DNA of 64,000 nucleotides from Nostocales cyanobacterium HT-58-2 (lineage in GTDB: Bacteria; Cyanobacteriota; Cyanobacteriia; Cyanobacteriales; Nostocaceae), in NCBI GenBank assembly GCA_002163975.1, contig CP019636.1:6699501-6763500 (forward strand), read 5' to 3'. Made by a program: the position numbers and the translations under genes. The notes beneath the pieces were generated by a model. That model saw nothing but the letters and a program-made list of their open reading frames with translations, did no database searches and was not told where the DNA came from. The stretch's first letter is position 1, and each line of letters opens with the position of its first letter. Below are positions 17,841 to 26,893 of the stretch, in pieces.

Positions 17841-18263
17841 TTACACCTGACAATTTCGCATTAGAGCTGTGTAGCCCGCTTGCACAAAGTGTTTGTCATA
17901 AGCGAGTGCTTCAAAGATAATTTCCTCTTCCATGATCTTGAAGGACACGCAATCAGTCTGGCTCCACTCCTTATCGGGTCGTTGTTCGTAGAGTGTCAGC
18001 GCAGACTGAAATTGCACGCTGGTCTGTGGAATGATGGTGGTGTTTGGGTGTTGGTAGAGACTTCGGATTAGATTCACGGCAATTTGTCGAAAATACTCAC
18101 CGCGAGCGCTGAAATCATTCAGCACTTCAACCAAAACCATCTCAGTGGTAACGATGTAGGCAGGCTGCACAGATTTTGAAAGGTTAAGTGCTTTATCATG
18201 TAAATCATCATGAGGATTCAGTAACGCTACCCAGTAGCCCGTATCTGCAAACACAACCCGCAT
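17841..18263 (-). CDS. PIN-domain toxin-like ribonuclease (VapC type)
   Basis: A 140-residue PIN domain. The acidic metal-binding set is intact: VVFADTGYW (Asp7), TTEMVLVEVLND (Glu), EWSQTDCVSF (Asp) and ALAYDKHF (Asp). PIN toxins cleave RNA and are normally blocked by a co-encoded antitoxin. The ATG shares one base with the stop of the specificity-subunit gene (TGATG), so translation should be coupled. No separate antitoxin gene lies between; the C-terminal tail of the upstream protein looks like one. Function as a toxin is inference. Confidence 0.85.
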   Translation of the reverse strand: MRVVFADTGYWVALLNPHDDLHDKALNLSKSVQPAYIVTTEMVLVEVLNDFSARGEYFRQIAVNLIRSLYQHPNTTIIPQTSVQFQSALTLYEQRPDKEWSQTDCVSFKIMEEEIIFEALAYDKHFVQAGYTALMRNCQV

Positions 18264-19912
18264 CAATCCTGTCCTTGTCTCTGTTTCTGGTAGTAATCAA
18301 ATCTCCTTGCTAGGTCAGTCGGTAGTTTTTTCCATTCTTCATCAGGGACTTGAGCAGAGATCTGAGCAACCAGTTCCCAAATTGGGGGAGCATCAGGATC
18401 AAAGGTAAGTTCACTTAAGGCAGAGGGTTGTTGAACACTTTCAATTTGAATTTGAGGTGTTTGTTTCCTGGCAATCAGGGTTTCAAGTTGGTTAATCGCA
18501 TCTTGCTCATTGTGCCAAGCCTCATTCCGCAGTCTATTGGCTTTCAAAACTAAGTTGCCAATTTCATCTCTAATGCTTTGTTCAGGTAAAGGAATTGGGA
18601 CAGAAGCAAGCATTTCCAAATCAATATGTACAATCACTGAGCCATACGATTGCCGTGTAACAAGGCAATAACCGTAATCTGAAGCTAACCAAGTATAAAG
18701 ATAGCCTGGATTAATAGTTTCTGAAGCTAGAATTCGTGTTGCATCTTCACTAGCTGTCCATTTCGCCATATACGCAGGAAAAATTTGCACTCGTCCGATT
18801 GTTCCAGAGCGAGTCACCGCAATCATGTTTTCTTCTAGCTGAATTTCAGGTAAGTCTTTGGTGTGTGCACCTTTTGCTAGTCGCTTGACATCAACTGGAT
18901 CGATTTGAAAAATCTGTTTACTGCTGAGTAAAGGAATTCCACCTTTTTCAACGTAGGTTCGCTTACGGAATTTGGTAATGGGTCTAATTTCTTTAGTGAC
19001 TCTTAAATCGCCTACTGTAGTCACTTCAACAGATAATTCACCTAATTGCTTTTCAGCCATGAGCGCTACCGAATCATGAAAACTTCCCTCTAAGCGTCCC
19101 ATAAGTTGAGAGGCTTTGATTTTGGCGATCACAGAAGCATTATCATAACTTGGGGCAATAGTTTTTAAATAAGGCAAGTTTAATCGCTCATGTAGTAGGC
19201 GATCAGCTTTATCTAACAGTCGATTTGCCTCATCTCGAAGTTCACCTGCCTTACACATCAACCGACCAATTGCAATTTGACGAATAGGCGGCAAATTAGG
19301 GATCAAAACCCGCTCTAAATGCTCTGGTTCAATATGAACAATGACTGAACCATAGGTTGCTTGAGTTAGCTGAGGACGACCATATCGACTACGAAGGAAA
19401 GCTGTAATATAACCTGCTGTCTCAGCATCATTTGCACGAAGACGAATCGCATGTTGGGAAAGAGCCTTTCCTGTAAAGGTTTCACTCGCCAGACCAATAT
19501 TGCCGATGGTTCCTGAACAAGAGATTAAAACATCCCATTTCTGAATCAGAAGCTTAGATAAATTTTTTGTATATTTACGACTCAAGTAATTTTCGATTCT
19601 AGGACGTAAGCTGATGATTTCAGAGCTTGAAAGAAATGGAACGCCGTGTTCAGCATCTACATAAATTCGCTTGAAACGAAAGGCATTATGTGCTTCTTGG
19701 CAAAGCCCTCCTTCGCCATAAAGCGGTATGAGTTGTAAAACACTGTTTTTTAAAGCTGTGACTGCATTGTGAGCTTCGATACTAAACGCAGAGGCTTCGA
19801 GGCGAACACCAGCATCAAATACCTCACTGAGCTTGATGGTAGTTGATAACTTCTCAGACTCGTCAGGGGGTGATATTGGTGTGTAATCCGGTTGAAAAGC
19901 GTAGTTTACCAT
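18263..19912 (-). CDS. hsdS: Restriction-modification specificity subunit (HsdS-like) with antitoxin-like tail
   Basis: A 549-residue DNA-recognition subunit with two target-recognition domains (about residues 15-235 and 275-475). Each ends with the same phrase YGSVIVHI followed by a Leu/Val/Ile-Pro pattern, and each is followed by a helical spacer (ANRLLDKADRLLHERL; ANRLRNEAWHNEQDAI). After the second spacer the protein continues with about 45 residues including PPIWELVAQISAQVPDEEW and LPTDLARRFDYY, not part of normal HsdS. That tail resembles small antitoxins found before PIN genes in cyanobacteria. ATG 19912 overlaps the methylase stop by 7 bases. Confidence 0.9.
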   Translation of the reverse strand: MVNYAFQPDYTPISPPDESEKLSTTIKLSEVFDAGVRLEASAFSIEAHNAVTALKNSVLQLIPLYGEGGLCQEAHNAFRFKRIYVDAEHGVPFLSSSEIISLRPRIENYLSRKYTKNLSKLLIQKWDVLISCSGTIGNIGLASETFTGKALSQHAIRLRANDAETAGYITAFLRSRYGRPQLTQATYGSVIVHIEPEHLERVLIPNLPPIRQIAIGRLMCKAGELRDEANRLLDKADRLLHERLNLPYLKTIAPSYDNASVIAKIKASQLMGRLEGSFHDSVALMAEKQLGELSVEVTTVGDLRVTKEIRPITKFRKRTYVEKGGIPLLSSKQIFQIDPVDVKRLAKGAHTKDLPEIQLEENMIAVTRSGTIGRVQIFPAYMAKWTASEDATRILASETINPGYLYTWLASDYGYCLVTRQSYGSVIVHIDLEMLASVPIPLPEQSIRDEIGNLVLKANRLRNEAWHNEQDAINQLETLIARKQTPQIQIESVQQPSALSELTFDPDAPPIWELVAQISAQVPDEEWKKLPTDLARRFDYYQKQRQGQD

Positions 19913-21897
19913 CCCAATACCACCTGCTTCTTCCAATCAATGAACTCATCAGCCACCAAATCGGTATCATCGTCCTCGACTTTCTGACGAGGTAGGGGTC
20001 TGGCTGTGCCTTCGCCCGTTGCTGTTCGCTCAATCAAAGGAATTGACTCTGGATCGGTTGGAACCAGTATCTCTTCTCCCTCTTCATTGCGTCTGTAGAC
20101 GGTGTTACCTCGTTTATCATGCCCGATTGCTTTCACCTGTGCCATAAAGATTTCGTAGTCAGGCATAGTTCCCCGGTTAATTTCTCCTTCGGTTTTCTTC
20201 TGAAGAATCAGAACTGAGGTTTGGGTTCCATTGCGAGGCTGGAAGGTATCGGGATGCAAATCAATCGACGCGACGATTCGACAATGCTTAATTATCCAAT
20301 GCCGCACATAAAGCAATCCAGGTGCACCTAAAATCACATCAGGTAGCACAATCCCCATTCGTCCACCCGGTTTTAAGAATTGCCAACACCGCTCAATGAA
20401 CAAAATTTCTGGAGGGGCAGAAGTTTGAAGCTGGTCAGTGGGTTCCCAACCTGTTTCCGTTTCTCGCCAAATATGCCCAAGTTGATATTGATTTAAAGTT
20501 TCTCGATCTTTAATCGGTAATTTTGATCCAAAAGGCGGGTTTGTAGCAATCAGATCAAAATGACCCAAATCTTTTTCACTCCGTAGATCTTTTGGATCAA
20601 TTCCAAGAGCTTTAGCAAATTGCTTACGAAAACTATCTTCCCACTGATGAGGATGCAACAATGAATCCTGTCTGAAAATGTTTCCAGACCCATCATTATT
20701 CATCACCATATTCATCTTTGTTGCTTTAACGAGGTCTGGATTGATATCAATTCCAAAAAAGTTTTTTCGGGCAGTTTCTCGAATTTTATCATTCAAGGCA
20801 TCTCGCCATACACCAGACTGCTCAGTCACTCCTGCCTGATGATTTAGTTTTTCGATGACTTCGTTCATCGCAATGATCAAGAAGCCACCTGTTCCACATG
20901 ACTGATCGAGAATTTTATCCGTCACTTTCGGACCAAGCATCCGAATCGTCATTTTTTGAATGTTTCGTGGTGTAAAAAATTCACCGCGATCGCCCCTTAA
21001 ATTTGCTCCAACAAGCTCTTCATAAGCTTTCCCCTTCACATCAATATTGGTACTGAGAAAGCTATACCGTTGAAGTTCACCAACGACATAAGCTAGAGAG
21101 CGAGGTTGAAGCTTGATCTCATCATTCGCATCAAAAATAGCTGGATACTGTTTTTTGACAGCATCAAAAATCTTGCTAATTCTATTGAAAACTGTTAATC
21201 GACCGTCATTACTCGCCTTTTCACGAGCCGTTGCGTAAAACTCTAAAGGATCTGGAATATTACGTTCATCATGAATTTTACAAAAGATAACCTTTAGAAG
21301 CTCAAAGAAAGCAGGTTGTTTTTGTAACCCATCGCTGACATAAATATGGTCATGACAAATCTTGAAGGAAAACAGTAAATTATCTCCAACTGCATTTTTT
21401 AAAGAGTCGCGAGTTGGGCGATCAACTTCTTCAATATTTCCATCTTTAGCGGGGATGTCATTAGGTTCTTGTTCCTCAATAACTCTGCCCTTCTCGTCAC
21501 GAATCCAGCGATAAACCCTTTTAGATTTGCCATTTGTCCACATTCCCCATTCAGCACCACTAAAATTCATGTAAGACTTAAGTTGATCAACTCCGTCTTT
21601 ACTTGCTGAGGGTGGTACTGAATCTTTCTTACACTCGATAATGATCCAAATATTTTCCTGATTATGCTGATCCCCTTCACGGAAAATCGCCAGATCTGCA
21701 CGAACCGTCTTACTACCCTGTTTAATTGGATACTCGACTTCGATCTGCTCTGGCAAATAGCCTAATTCCAAAACTAAGCGACGCTCGATGTTCTGACGAA
21801 CGTACTCTTCAGGCGTGTCATTACGGATTTTCTGGTCAATAAAGTCACAGATTTTTCCGTCTGGAAGCGTCGCCAAAAGCTTGGATATTGCCTGCAT
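19906..21897 (-). CDS. Fused nuclease-adenine methyltransferase (type I HsdM / type IIG-like)
   Basis: A 663-residue protein. Residues 1-130 form an HsdR-N-type PD-(D/E)xK nuclease domain: NIERRLVLELGY, TVRADLAIF (Asp68) and IIIECKK (Glu88, Lys90). Residues 285-600 are an N6-adenine methylase: GEFFTPRNIQ, SAM-binding motif I LDQSCGTGGFL (about 330-340), FFGIDINPDL, and the catalytic NPPF at 453-456. It would both methylate and cut when paired with the specificity subunit. No separate HsdR translocase is present. This layout resembles BcgI-type enzymes, which pair a nuclease-methylase with an S subunit. Confidence 0.9.
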   Translation of the reverse strand: MQAISKLLATLPDGKICDFIDQKIRNDTPEEYVRQNIERRLVLELGYLPEQIEVEYPIKQGSKTVRADLAIFREGDQHNQENIWIIIECKKDSVPPSASKDGVDQLKSYMNFSGAEWGMWTNGKSKRVYRWIRDEKGRVIEEQEPNDIPAKDGNIEEVDRPTRDSLKNAVGDNLLFSFKICHDHIYVSDGLQKQPAFFELLKVIFCKIHDERNIPDPLEFYATAREKASNDGRLTVFNRISKIFDAVKKQYPAIFDANDEIKLQPRSLAYVVGELQRYSFLSTNIDVKGKAYEELVGANLRGDRGEFFTPRNIQKMTIRMLGPKVTDKILDQSCGTGGFLIIAMNEVIEKLNHQAGVTEQSGVWRDALNDKIRETARKNFFGIDINPDLVKATKMNMVMNNDGSGNIFRQDSLLHPHQWEDSFRKQFAKALGIDPKDLRSEKDLGHFDLIATNPPFGSKLPIKDRETLNQYQLGHIWRETETGWEPTDQLQTSAPPEILFIERCWQFLKPGGRMGIVLPDVILGAPGLLYVRHWIIKHCRIVASIDLHPDTFQPRNGTQTSVLILQKKTEGEINRGTMPDYEIFMAQVKAIGHDKRGNTVYRRNEEGEEILVPTDPESIPLIERTATGEGTARPLPRQKVEDDDTDLVADEFIDWKKQVVLGW

Positions 21898-22126
21898 ACC
21901 ACAATCACTAAAGATTTACCCTCTTTAATGTTGTACCAGTAATTGATCTGCTAAAATAAAAAATTTATTTAGGTTTACAAGCTGCAAGTTCTAGTTAGCA
22001 GGTCAGCGAGATTGTGAAGTTAAGAGCAATCCAATCTGCTTCTATGATTTGACTGAGTGCATATGTAATTCTGTCTCACAACTTGGGAATACTCTAATCA
22101 GAGTTTCCGCAACTAATCTCTCACAT

Positions 22127-24139
22127 ATGACTCAATCGTCACCACAAAGGCGTAGTACTGCTCTTACGACAAGAACGGAATTCTCGCCCTTCGGTAACCA
22201 GCTCGTGCAATCTGGCTTTGTCAATAGCGAACAGATGAGACAGGCGCTCATTGAAAGCCGCAAGTCTGGCAGACCTTTGACAGAAGTGCTCGAATCAATT
22301 TCAGGACGGCAGTTGTCGCCAGAGTTAGTTAGACTTCATAAGAAGCAGCAGCTATTTGAACTCAAAATACTTTACGGCGTTGAGTCTATCGATCCGGAGA
22401 TTAGTCAGGTTGGGAAAACAACGGTTAGTCAACTCATTGAGACTCTCATTCCGGTAGATATCTGTCGTCGCCATCATTTAGTACCACTTGTTAAGAATGA
22501 CGACCAAAAACCGCCCTCCATTTTGGTGGCGATGGTAGATCCCGATAATTTAGAGGCTTCAGATGATTTGAATCGCATCCTGCGCCCACAGGGATGGGTA
22601 TTGCAGCGGATGGTGATTACCAAAGAGGATTACCAGCAACTCATTAACCAGTACTTAAATGAACTGAGTGTCCGGCAAAAGCACCTGGAACAGGAAAAAT
22701 CTACAGATATCAACCAAGATTTAGAAAATCTAGACAATCTCAATTTAGATGATGCGCCTGATGATACGGACACTGATTTGGGCGCAGCGATGAAGGGTGC
22801 TGAGGATGCACCGGTCATCAATTTGGTTAATCGAATCCTTGCCAAAGCACTGCATGAGAAGGTTTCTGATATTCACATAGAACCGCAAGAAGAAAACTTA
22901 CGCATTCGCTTTCGTAAGGATGGAGTGTTGCGTGAAGCTTTCGACCCCCTGCCCAAAAAAATCATTCCTGCTGTGACAGCCCGTTTCAAAATTATTGCCA
23001 ACCTTGATATTGCCGAACGCCGTCTGCCTCAAGACGGACGCATTAGACGAATGTTCGAGGGACGCAAGGTGGACTTCCGTGTGAATACCTTGCCTAGTCG
23101 CTACGGGGAAAAGGTTGTTCTGCGGATTTTGGATAACTCTGCAACCCAACTGGGATTGGATAAGCTCATTACAGACCCAGAAACTTTGCAAATTGTCAAG
23201 GAAATGGTTAGCCGTCCTTTTGGTCTGATTCTGGTGACTGGACCGACAGGTTCTGGTAAAACAACAACCTTGTACTCAGCACTCTCAGAACGGAACTCTC
23301 CAGGTATCAACATTAGTACGGTGGAAGACCCAATTGAGTACAGCTTACCTGGAATCACTCAGGTGCAGGTGATTCGGGAAAAAGGGCTGGATTTTGCAAC
23401 TGCTTTGCGAGCCTTTTTGCGACAAGATCCCGATGTGCTTCTGGTTGGTGAGACGCGAGACAAGGAAACGGCAAAAACAGCAATTGAGGCAGCATTGACT
23501 GGTCACTTGGTTTTAACGACCTTGCATACAAATGATGCTCCGGGGGCGATCGCCCGTTTGGGAGAAATGGGCATTGAGTCTTTCATGATTTCGAGCTCTT
23601 TGATTGGTGTGTTGGCACAGCGTTTAATACGGCGTGTTTGTTCCAGTTGTCGCATTCCTTACACTCCTACTCTAGAGGAACTAGCTCGCTACGGTCTATC
23701 AGCAAGTCAAGAAACTGGCGTCACCTTTTACAAAGCCAACACGCTAACGTCAGAGCACATTCAAGAAGCCAAAACTAGCAATCAGCTTTGCTCAGAGTGT
23801 AATGGTGTTGGCTACAAAGGACGGTGTGGTGTTTATGAAGTCATGCGAATTACCGAACGCGTGCAAGCGCTGATTACCGAAGATGCACCCACGGAACGCA
23901 TCAAGGAAGTGGCGGTGGAAGAAGGGATGAAAACCTTGCTGGCTTACAGCTTGGACTTGGTGCGTCACGGCTCCACCACCTTAGAAGAAGTAGAACGGGT
24001 AACTTTCACCGATACAGGTTTGGAAGCAGAATTAAAAGCCAAACGCAAGAGCAGTCTGACTTGCCGAACTTGTCATGCTGGACTGCAACCGGAATGGCTA
24101 GATTGTCCTTACTGTATGACATCACGGTTTCCAGATTAG
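22127..24139 (+). CDS. pilB: Type IV pilus assembly ATPase PilB
   Basis: A 670-residue hexameric motor ATPase for pilus extension. ATG 22127 (MTQSSPQRRST) matches homologue starts better than the upstream 22049. N-terminal MshEN-type domain (FGNQLVQSGFVNSEQMRQAL), then Walker A GPTGSGKTTTLY, Asp box, Walker B DPDVLLVGETRD, and the tetra-Cys zinc site CSSC...CSEC. An extra C-terminal zinc-ribbon-like pair, CRTCHAG...DCPYC, closes the protein. First gene of pilB-pilT-pilC; required for motility and DNA uptake in cyanobacteria. A heptamer repeat follows the stop. Confidence 0.97.
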   Translation: MTQSSPQRRSTALTTRTEFSPFGNQLVQSGFVNSEQMRQALIESRKSGRPLTEVLESISGRQLSPELVRLHKKQQLFELKILYGVESIDPEISQVGKTTVSQLIETLIPVDICRRHHLVPLVKNDDQKPPSILVAMVDPDNLEASDDLNRILRPQGWVLQRMVITKEDYQQLINQYLNELSVRQKHLEQEKSTDINQDLENLDNLNLDDAPDDTDTDLGAAMKGAEDAPVINLVNRILAKALHEKVSDIHIEPQEENLRIRFRKDGVLREAFDPLPKKIIPAVTARFKIIANLDIAERRLPQDGRIRRMFEGRKVDFRVNTLPSRYGEKVVLRILDNSATQLGLDKLITDPETLQIVKEMVSRPFGLILVTGPTGSGKTTTLYSALSERNSPGINISTVEDPIEYSLPGITQVQVIREKGLDFATALRAFLRQDPDVLLVGETRDKETAKTAIEAALTGHLVLTTLHTNDAPGAIARLGEMGIESFMISSSLIGVLAQRLIRRVCSSCRIPYTPTLEELARYGLSASQETGVTFYKANTLTSEHIQEAKTSNQLCSECNGVGYKGRCGVYEVMRITERVQALITEDAPTERIKEVAVEEGMKTLLAYSLDLVRHGSTTLEEVERVTFTDTGLEAELKAKRKSSLTCRTCHAGLQPEWLDCPYCMTSRFPD

Positions 24140-24177
24140 TCAAGAGTCAAAAGTCAAGAGTCAAGAGTCAAGAGTTA
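24138..24177. repeat. Heptanucleotide tandem repeat (GTCAAGA)
   Basis: Five units of AGTCAAG/AGTCAAA between pilB and pilT. The same family (STRR) occurs at 53218-53291, 62545-62632, 63650-63682 and 63881-63930. Confidence 0.85.
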
Positions 24178-24233
24178 AAAATCAAAAGTGTTTGGACTTC
24201 GGATTAATAACAAATAGTAAAGGAAGCAGAAAC

Positions 24234-25355
24234 ATGGAAATGATGATTGAAGATTTAATGGAGCAATTGATTGAAATGGGTGGCTCAGATTTACACTTAT
24301 CCGCAGGTTTGCCTCCCTACTTCCGTCTTAGTGGAAAACTTACACCTATTGGTGACGAGCCATTATCAGCAGATCAGTGCCAAAGACTTATTTTCAGTAT
24401 GCTCAATAACTCGCAGCGGAAAACTTTAGAGCAAAACTGGGAGCTTGATTGTTCTTATGGCGTCAAAGGATTAGCTCGTTTCCGGGTCAATGTTTACAAA
24501 GAACGCGGTGCTTACGCTGCTTGTTTGCGAGCGTTAAGTTCTAAAATTCCTAACTTTGAAAAATTAGGTTTGCCAGATGTTGTGCGGGAAATATCTGACA
24601 AACCAAGGGGATTAATTTTGGTGACAGGTCCCACAGGTTCTGGTAAAACAACGACTCTTGCCGCAATGATTGACTTAATTAACCGCACTAAGGCAGAGCA
24701 TATTTTAACAGTAGAAGACCCAATTGAATTTGTTTACGAACCTATTAGAAGTTTGATTCATCAAAGGCAACTTGGTGAGGATACAAAGAGCTTTGCCAAT
24801 GCTTTAAGAGCAGCGTTGCGAGAAGATCCAGATATTATTCTAGTAGGTGAAATGCGCGATTTGGAAACAATTGCCTTGGCTATTTCCGCTGCAGAAACAG
24901 GGCATTTGGTCTTTGGTACTTTGCATACGAGTTCAGCCGCACAAACTGTAGATAGAATTATCGATGTTTTCCCACCAGACAAACAAACTCAAGTGCGAGT
25001 ACAGTTGTCTAACTCACTAGTAGCAGTATTTAGCCAAACATTGGTTCCTCGAAAAAATCCTAAACCAGGTGAGTTTGGTCGAGTGATGGCTCAAGAAATT
25101 ATGGTTGTGACTCCTGCTATTTCTAACTTGATTCGTGAAGGAAAAACATCTCAAATTTACTCGGCTATCCAAACTGGCGGTAAGTTGGGTATGCAAACTT
25201 TAGAAAAGGTTTTAGCGGATTTATATAAAGCAGGAGTTATCTCCTTTGAAGCAGCAATGTCTAAAACCTCTAAGCCAGATGAAATTCAGCGTCTTATCGG
25301 TGGTGTAGCACCACAAGCAGGTGCAAGACCAGGAGTAGCTGTCAAAGTTCATTAA
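24234..25355 (+). CDS. pilT: Type IV pilus retraction ATPase PilT
   Basis: A 373-residue retraction motor. ATG 24234 follows an AAAGGAAG ribosome-binding sequence; a TTG 14 codons upstream is in frame but lies near the heptamer repeat. Motifs: GGSDLHLSAG at the N-terminus, Walker A GPTGSGKTTTLA, Walker B DIILVGEMRDLETI (the AIRA-type region), and GHLVFGTLHTSSAAQTVDRI. It drives pilus retraction and twitching. Co-oriented with pilB (94 bases upstream) and pilC. Confidence 0.97.
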   Translation: MEMMIEDLMEQLIEMGGSDLHLSAGLPPYFRLSGKLTPIGDEPLSADQCQRLIFSMLNNSQRKTLEQNWELDCSYGVKGLARFRVNVYKERGAYAACLRALSSKIPNFEKLGLPDVVREISDKPRGLILVTGPTGSGKTTTLAAMIDLINRTKAEHILTVEDPIEFVYEPIRSLIHQRQLGEDTKSFANALRAALREDPDIILVGEMRDLETIALAISAAETGHLVFGTLHTSSAAQTVDRIIDVFPPDKQTQVRVQLSNSLVAVFSQTLVPRKNPKPGEFGRVMAQEIMVVTPAISNLIREGKTSQIYSAIQTGGKLGMQTLEKVLADLYKAGVISFEAAMSKTSKPDEIQRLIGGVAPQAGARPGVAVKVH

Positions 25356-25461
25356 AAAGTTAAAGTCAAAAGGCAAATAATTCTCAAAAATCTTTTGAAT
25401 TTTATTTTTTTGAAATTAATTCGTCATACAATTGCTGCAAAAGTATGAATCATGAACATTT

Positions 25462-25508
25462 AAAACCACAGATACACAGATAGTTTTTCTGTTTATATCT
25501 GTGGTTTT
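25462..25508 (+). terminator. Hairpin between pilT and pilC (terminator or attenuator)
   Basis: Perfect 13-base stem (AAAACCACAGATA at 25462-25474 with its complement at 25496-25508) and an inner ACAG/CTGT pair; the descending arm ends in TTTT and is followed by ATTTT. It could reduce read-through from pilT into pilC. Confidence 0.75.
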
Positions 25509-25582
25509 ATTTTCAAAAATATTGACTTTTGCACACTTGTTTAATGACTCATTCACTCATTTTAATTTGGAATTGTGAAACT

Positions 25583-26797
25583 ATGCCAACATTTATTGCT
25601 CGTGTTAGAGACTCGCAAGGAAAATCAAGAACAGAAAAAATTGCGGCTGATTCCTTGGCTCAAGCCCGTACTCATCTTAGACAACAGGGTTATATTGTTC
25701 AAGACTTGAAAAAACAATCTCAAGGCTTTGACTTAAAACAACTCCAAACTAAATTTACGAATGTTTCTGTCAAGGATAAAGCCGTGTTTTCTCGTCAATT
25801 TGCTGCTTTGGTCAATGCTGGAGTAGCAATTGTTAGAAGTTTGGGGGTGCTCTCTGAACAGTGTACCAATCCTAAACTAAAACAAGCGCTTTTAGGCATT
25901 AGTGCTGATGTCCAAAGTGGAGTTAATCTTTCTGAAGCAATGCGGAAATATCCTGACTGCTTTGATGGTTTGTATGTCAGTATGGTTCAGGCTGGTGAAG
26001 TTGGTGGTGTTTTAGACGAAGTACTAAATCGTTTAGCTAAGCTCTTAGAAGATGTTGCTCGATTACAAAACCAAATTAAATCAGCATTAGCTTATCCTGT
26101 CGTTGTAGGATTTTTGGCGATCGCCATTTTCATCGGTATGACTGTTTTTCTGATCCCAATTTTTGCCAACATTTTTAAAGAATTGGGAACTGAATTGCCT
26201 GCTTTAACGCAATTTATGTTATGGATAAGTGAAGTGTTGAGAAGTTGGCGACTTTTGGTAGTTATTGGTATTGTTATTGCAGCAGGAATTGCTTACAAAC
26301 AATATTACAAAACTCGGGTTGGGCGTGAAACCATAGACCGTCTTTCTTTAAAAATGCCGTTGTTTGGCGACTTAATCCAAAAATCATCAGTTGCCCGCTT
26401 TAGCCGTACTTTTGGTTCCTTAACTCGTTCAGGTGTGCCAATTCTTACTTCTTTAGAAATTGTACGCGATACTTCAGGAAATCAAGTTGTTGCTAACGCC
26501 ATTGATGCAGCGCGTGCAGAAATTCAACAAGGAGGTATGATTAGCATTGCTCTACAAAAAGAAAAAGTTTTTCCTGCGATGGCAATTCAGATGATTAGTA
26601 TCGGTGAAGAGACTGGTGAAATAGATGCTATGTTAATGAAAATCGCCGAGTTCTATGAAGATGAAGTAGAACAGGCAGTCAAAGCATTAACGAGTGTTTT
26701 GGAACCGATTATGATTGTGGTTTTGGGGGGGATGGTTGGTACGATTTTACTATCAATGTACCTGCCTATGTTCAAGGTGTTTGATAAGCTGGGATAA
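25583..26797 (+). CDS. pilC: Type IV pilus inner-membrane platform protein PilC
   Basis: A 404-residue GspF-family protein. ATG 25583 (MPTFIARVRDSQGK) is the conserved start. Two GspF repeats are visible: VFSRQFAALVNAGVAIVRSL...VGGVLDEVLNRLA and FSRTFGSLTRSGVPILTSL...ETGEIDAMLMKIA, with membrane segments around residues 170-235 and at the C-terminus (EPIMIVVLGGMVGTILLSMY). It anchors PilB/PilT and the growing pilus. Confidence 0.96.
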   Translation: MPTFIARVRDSQGKSRTEKIAADSLAQARTHLRQQGYIVQDLKKQSQGFDLKQLQTKFTNVSVKDKAVFSRQFAALVNAGVAIVRSLGVLSEQCTNPKLKQALLGISADVQSGVNLSEAMRKYPDCFDGLYVSMVQAGEVGGVLDEVLNRLAKLLEDVARLQNQIKSALAYPVVVGFLAIAIFIGMTVFLIPIFANIFKELGTELPALTQFMLWISEVLRSWRLLVVIGIVIAAGIAYKQYYKTRVGRETIDRLSLKMPLFGDLIQKSSVARFSRTFGSLTRSGVPILTSLEIVRDTSGNQVVANAIDAARAEIQQGGMISIALQKEKVFPAMAIQMISIGEETGEIDAMLMKIAEFYEDEVEQAVKALTSVLEPIMIVVLGGMVGTILLSMYLPMFKVFDKLG

Positions 26798-26811
26798 AAA
26801 TGAAAAGTTAG

Positions 26812-26850
26812 GAGTTATAAATTATTTTTTTCTAACTTATAACTCTTAAT
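26812..26850 (+). terminator. Probable terminator after pilC
   Basis: Nine-base arms GAGTTATAA (26812-26820) and TTATAACTC (26837-26845) with a T-rich loop, followed by TTAATTTTT, starting 15 bases after the stop. Confidence 0.55.
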
Positions 26851-26893
26851 TTTTAACTTCTCTGATGATTATTTAAAATCTAATTTTTTATCA

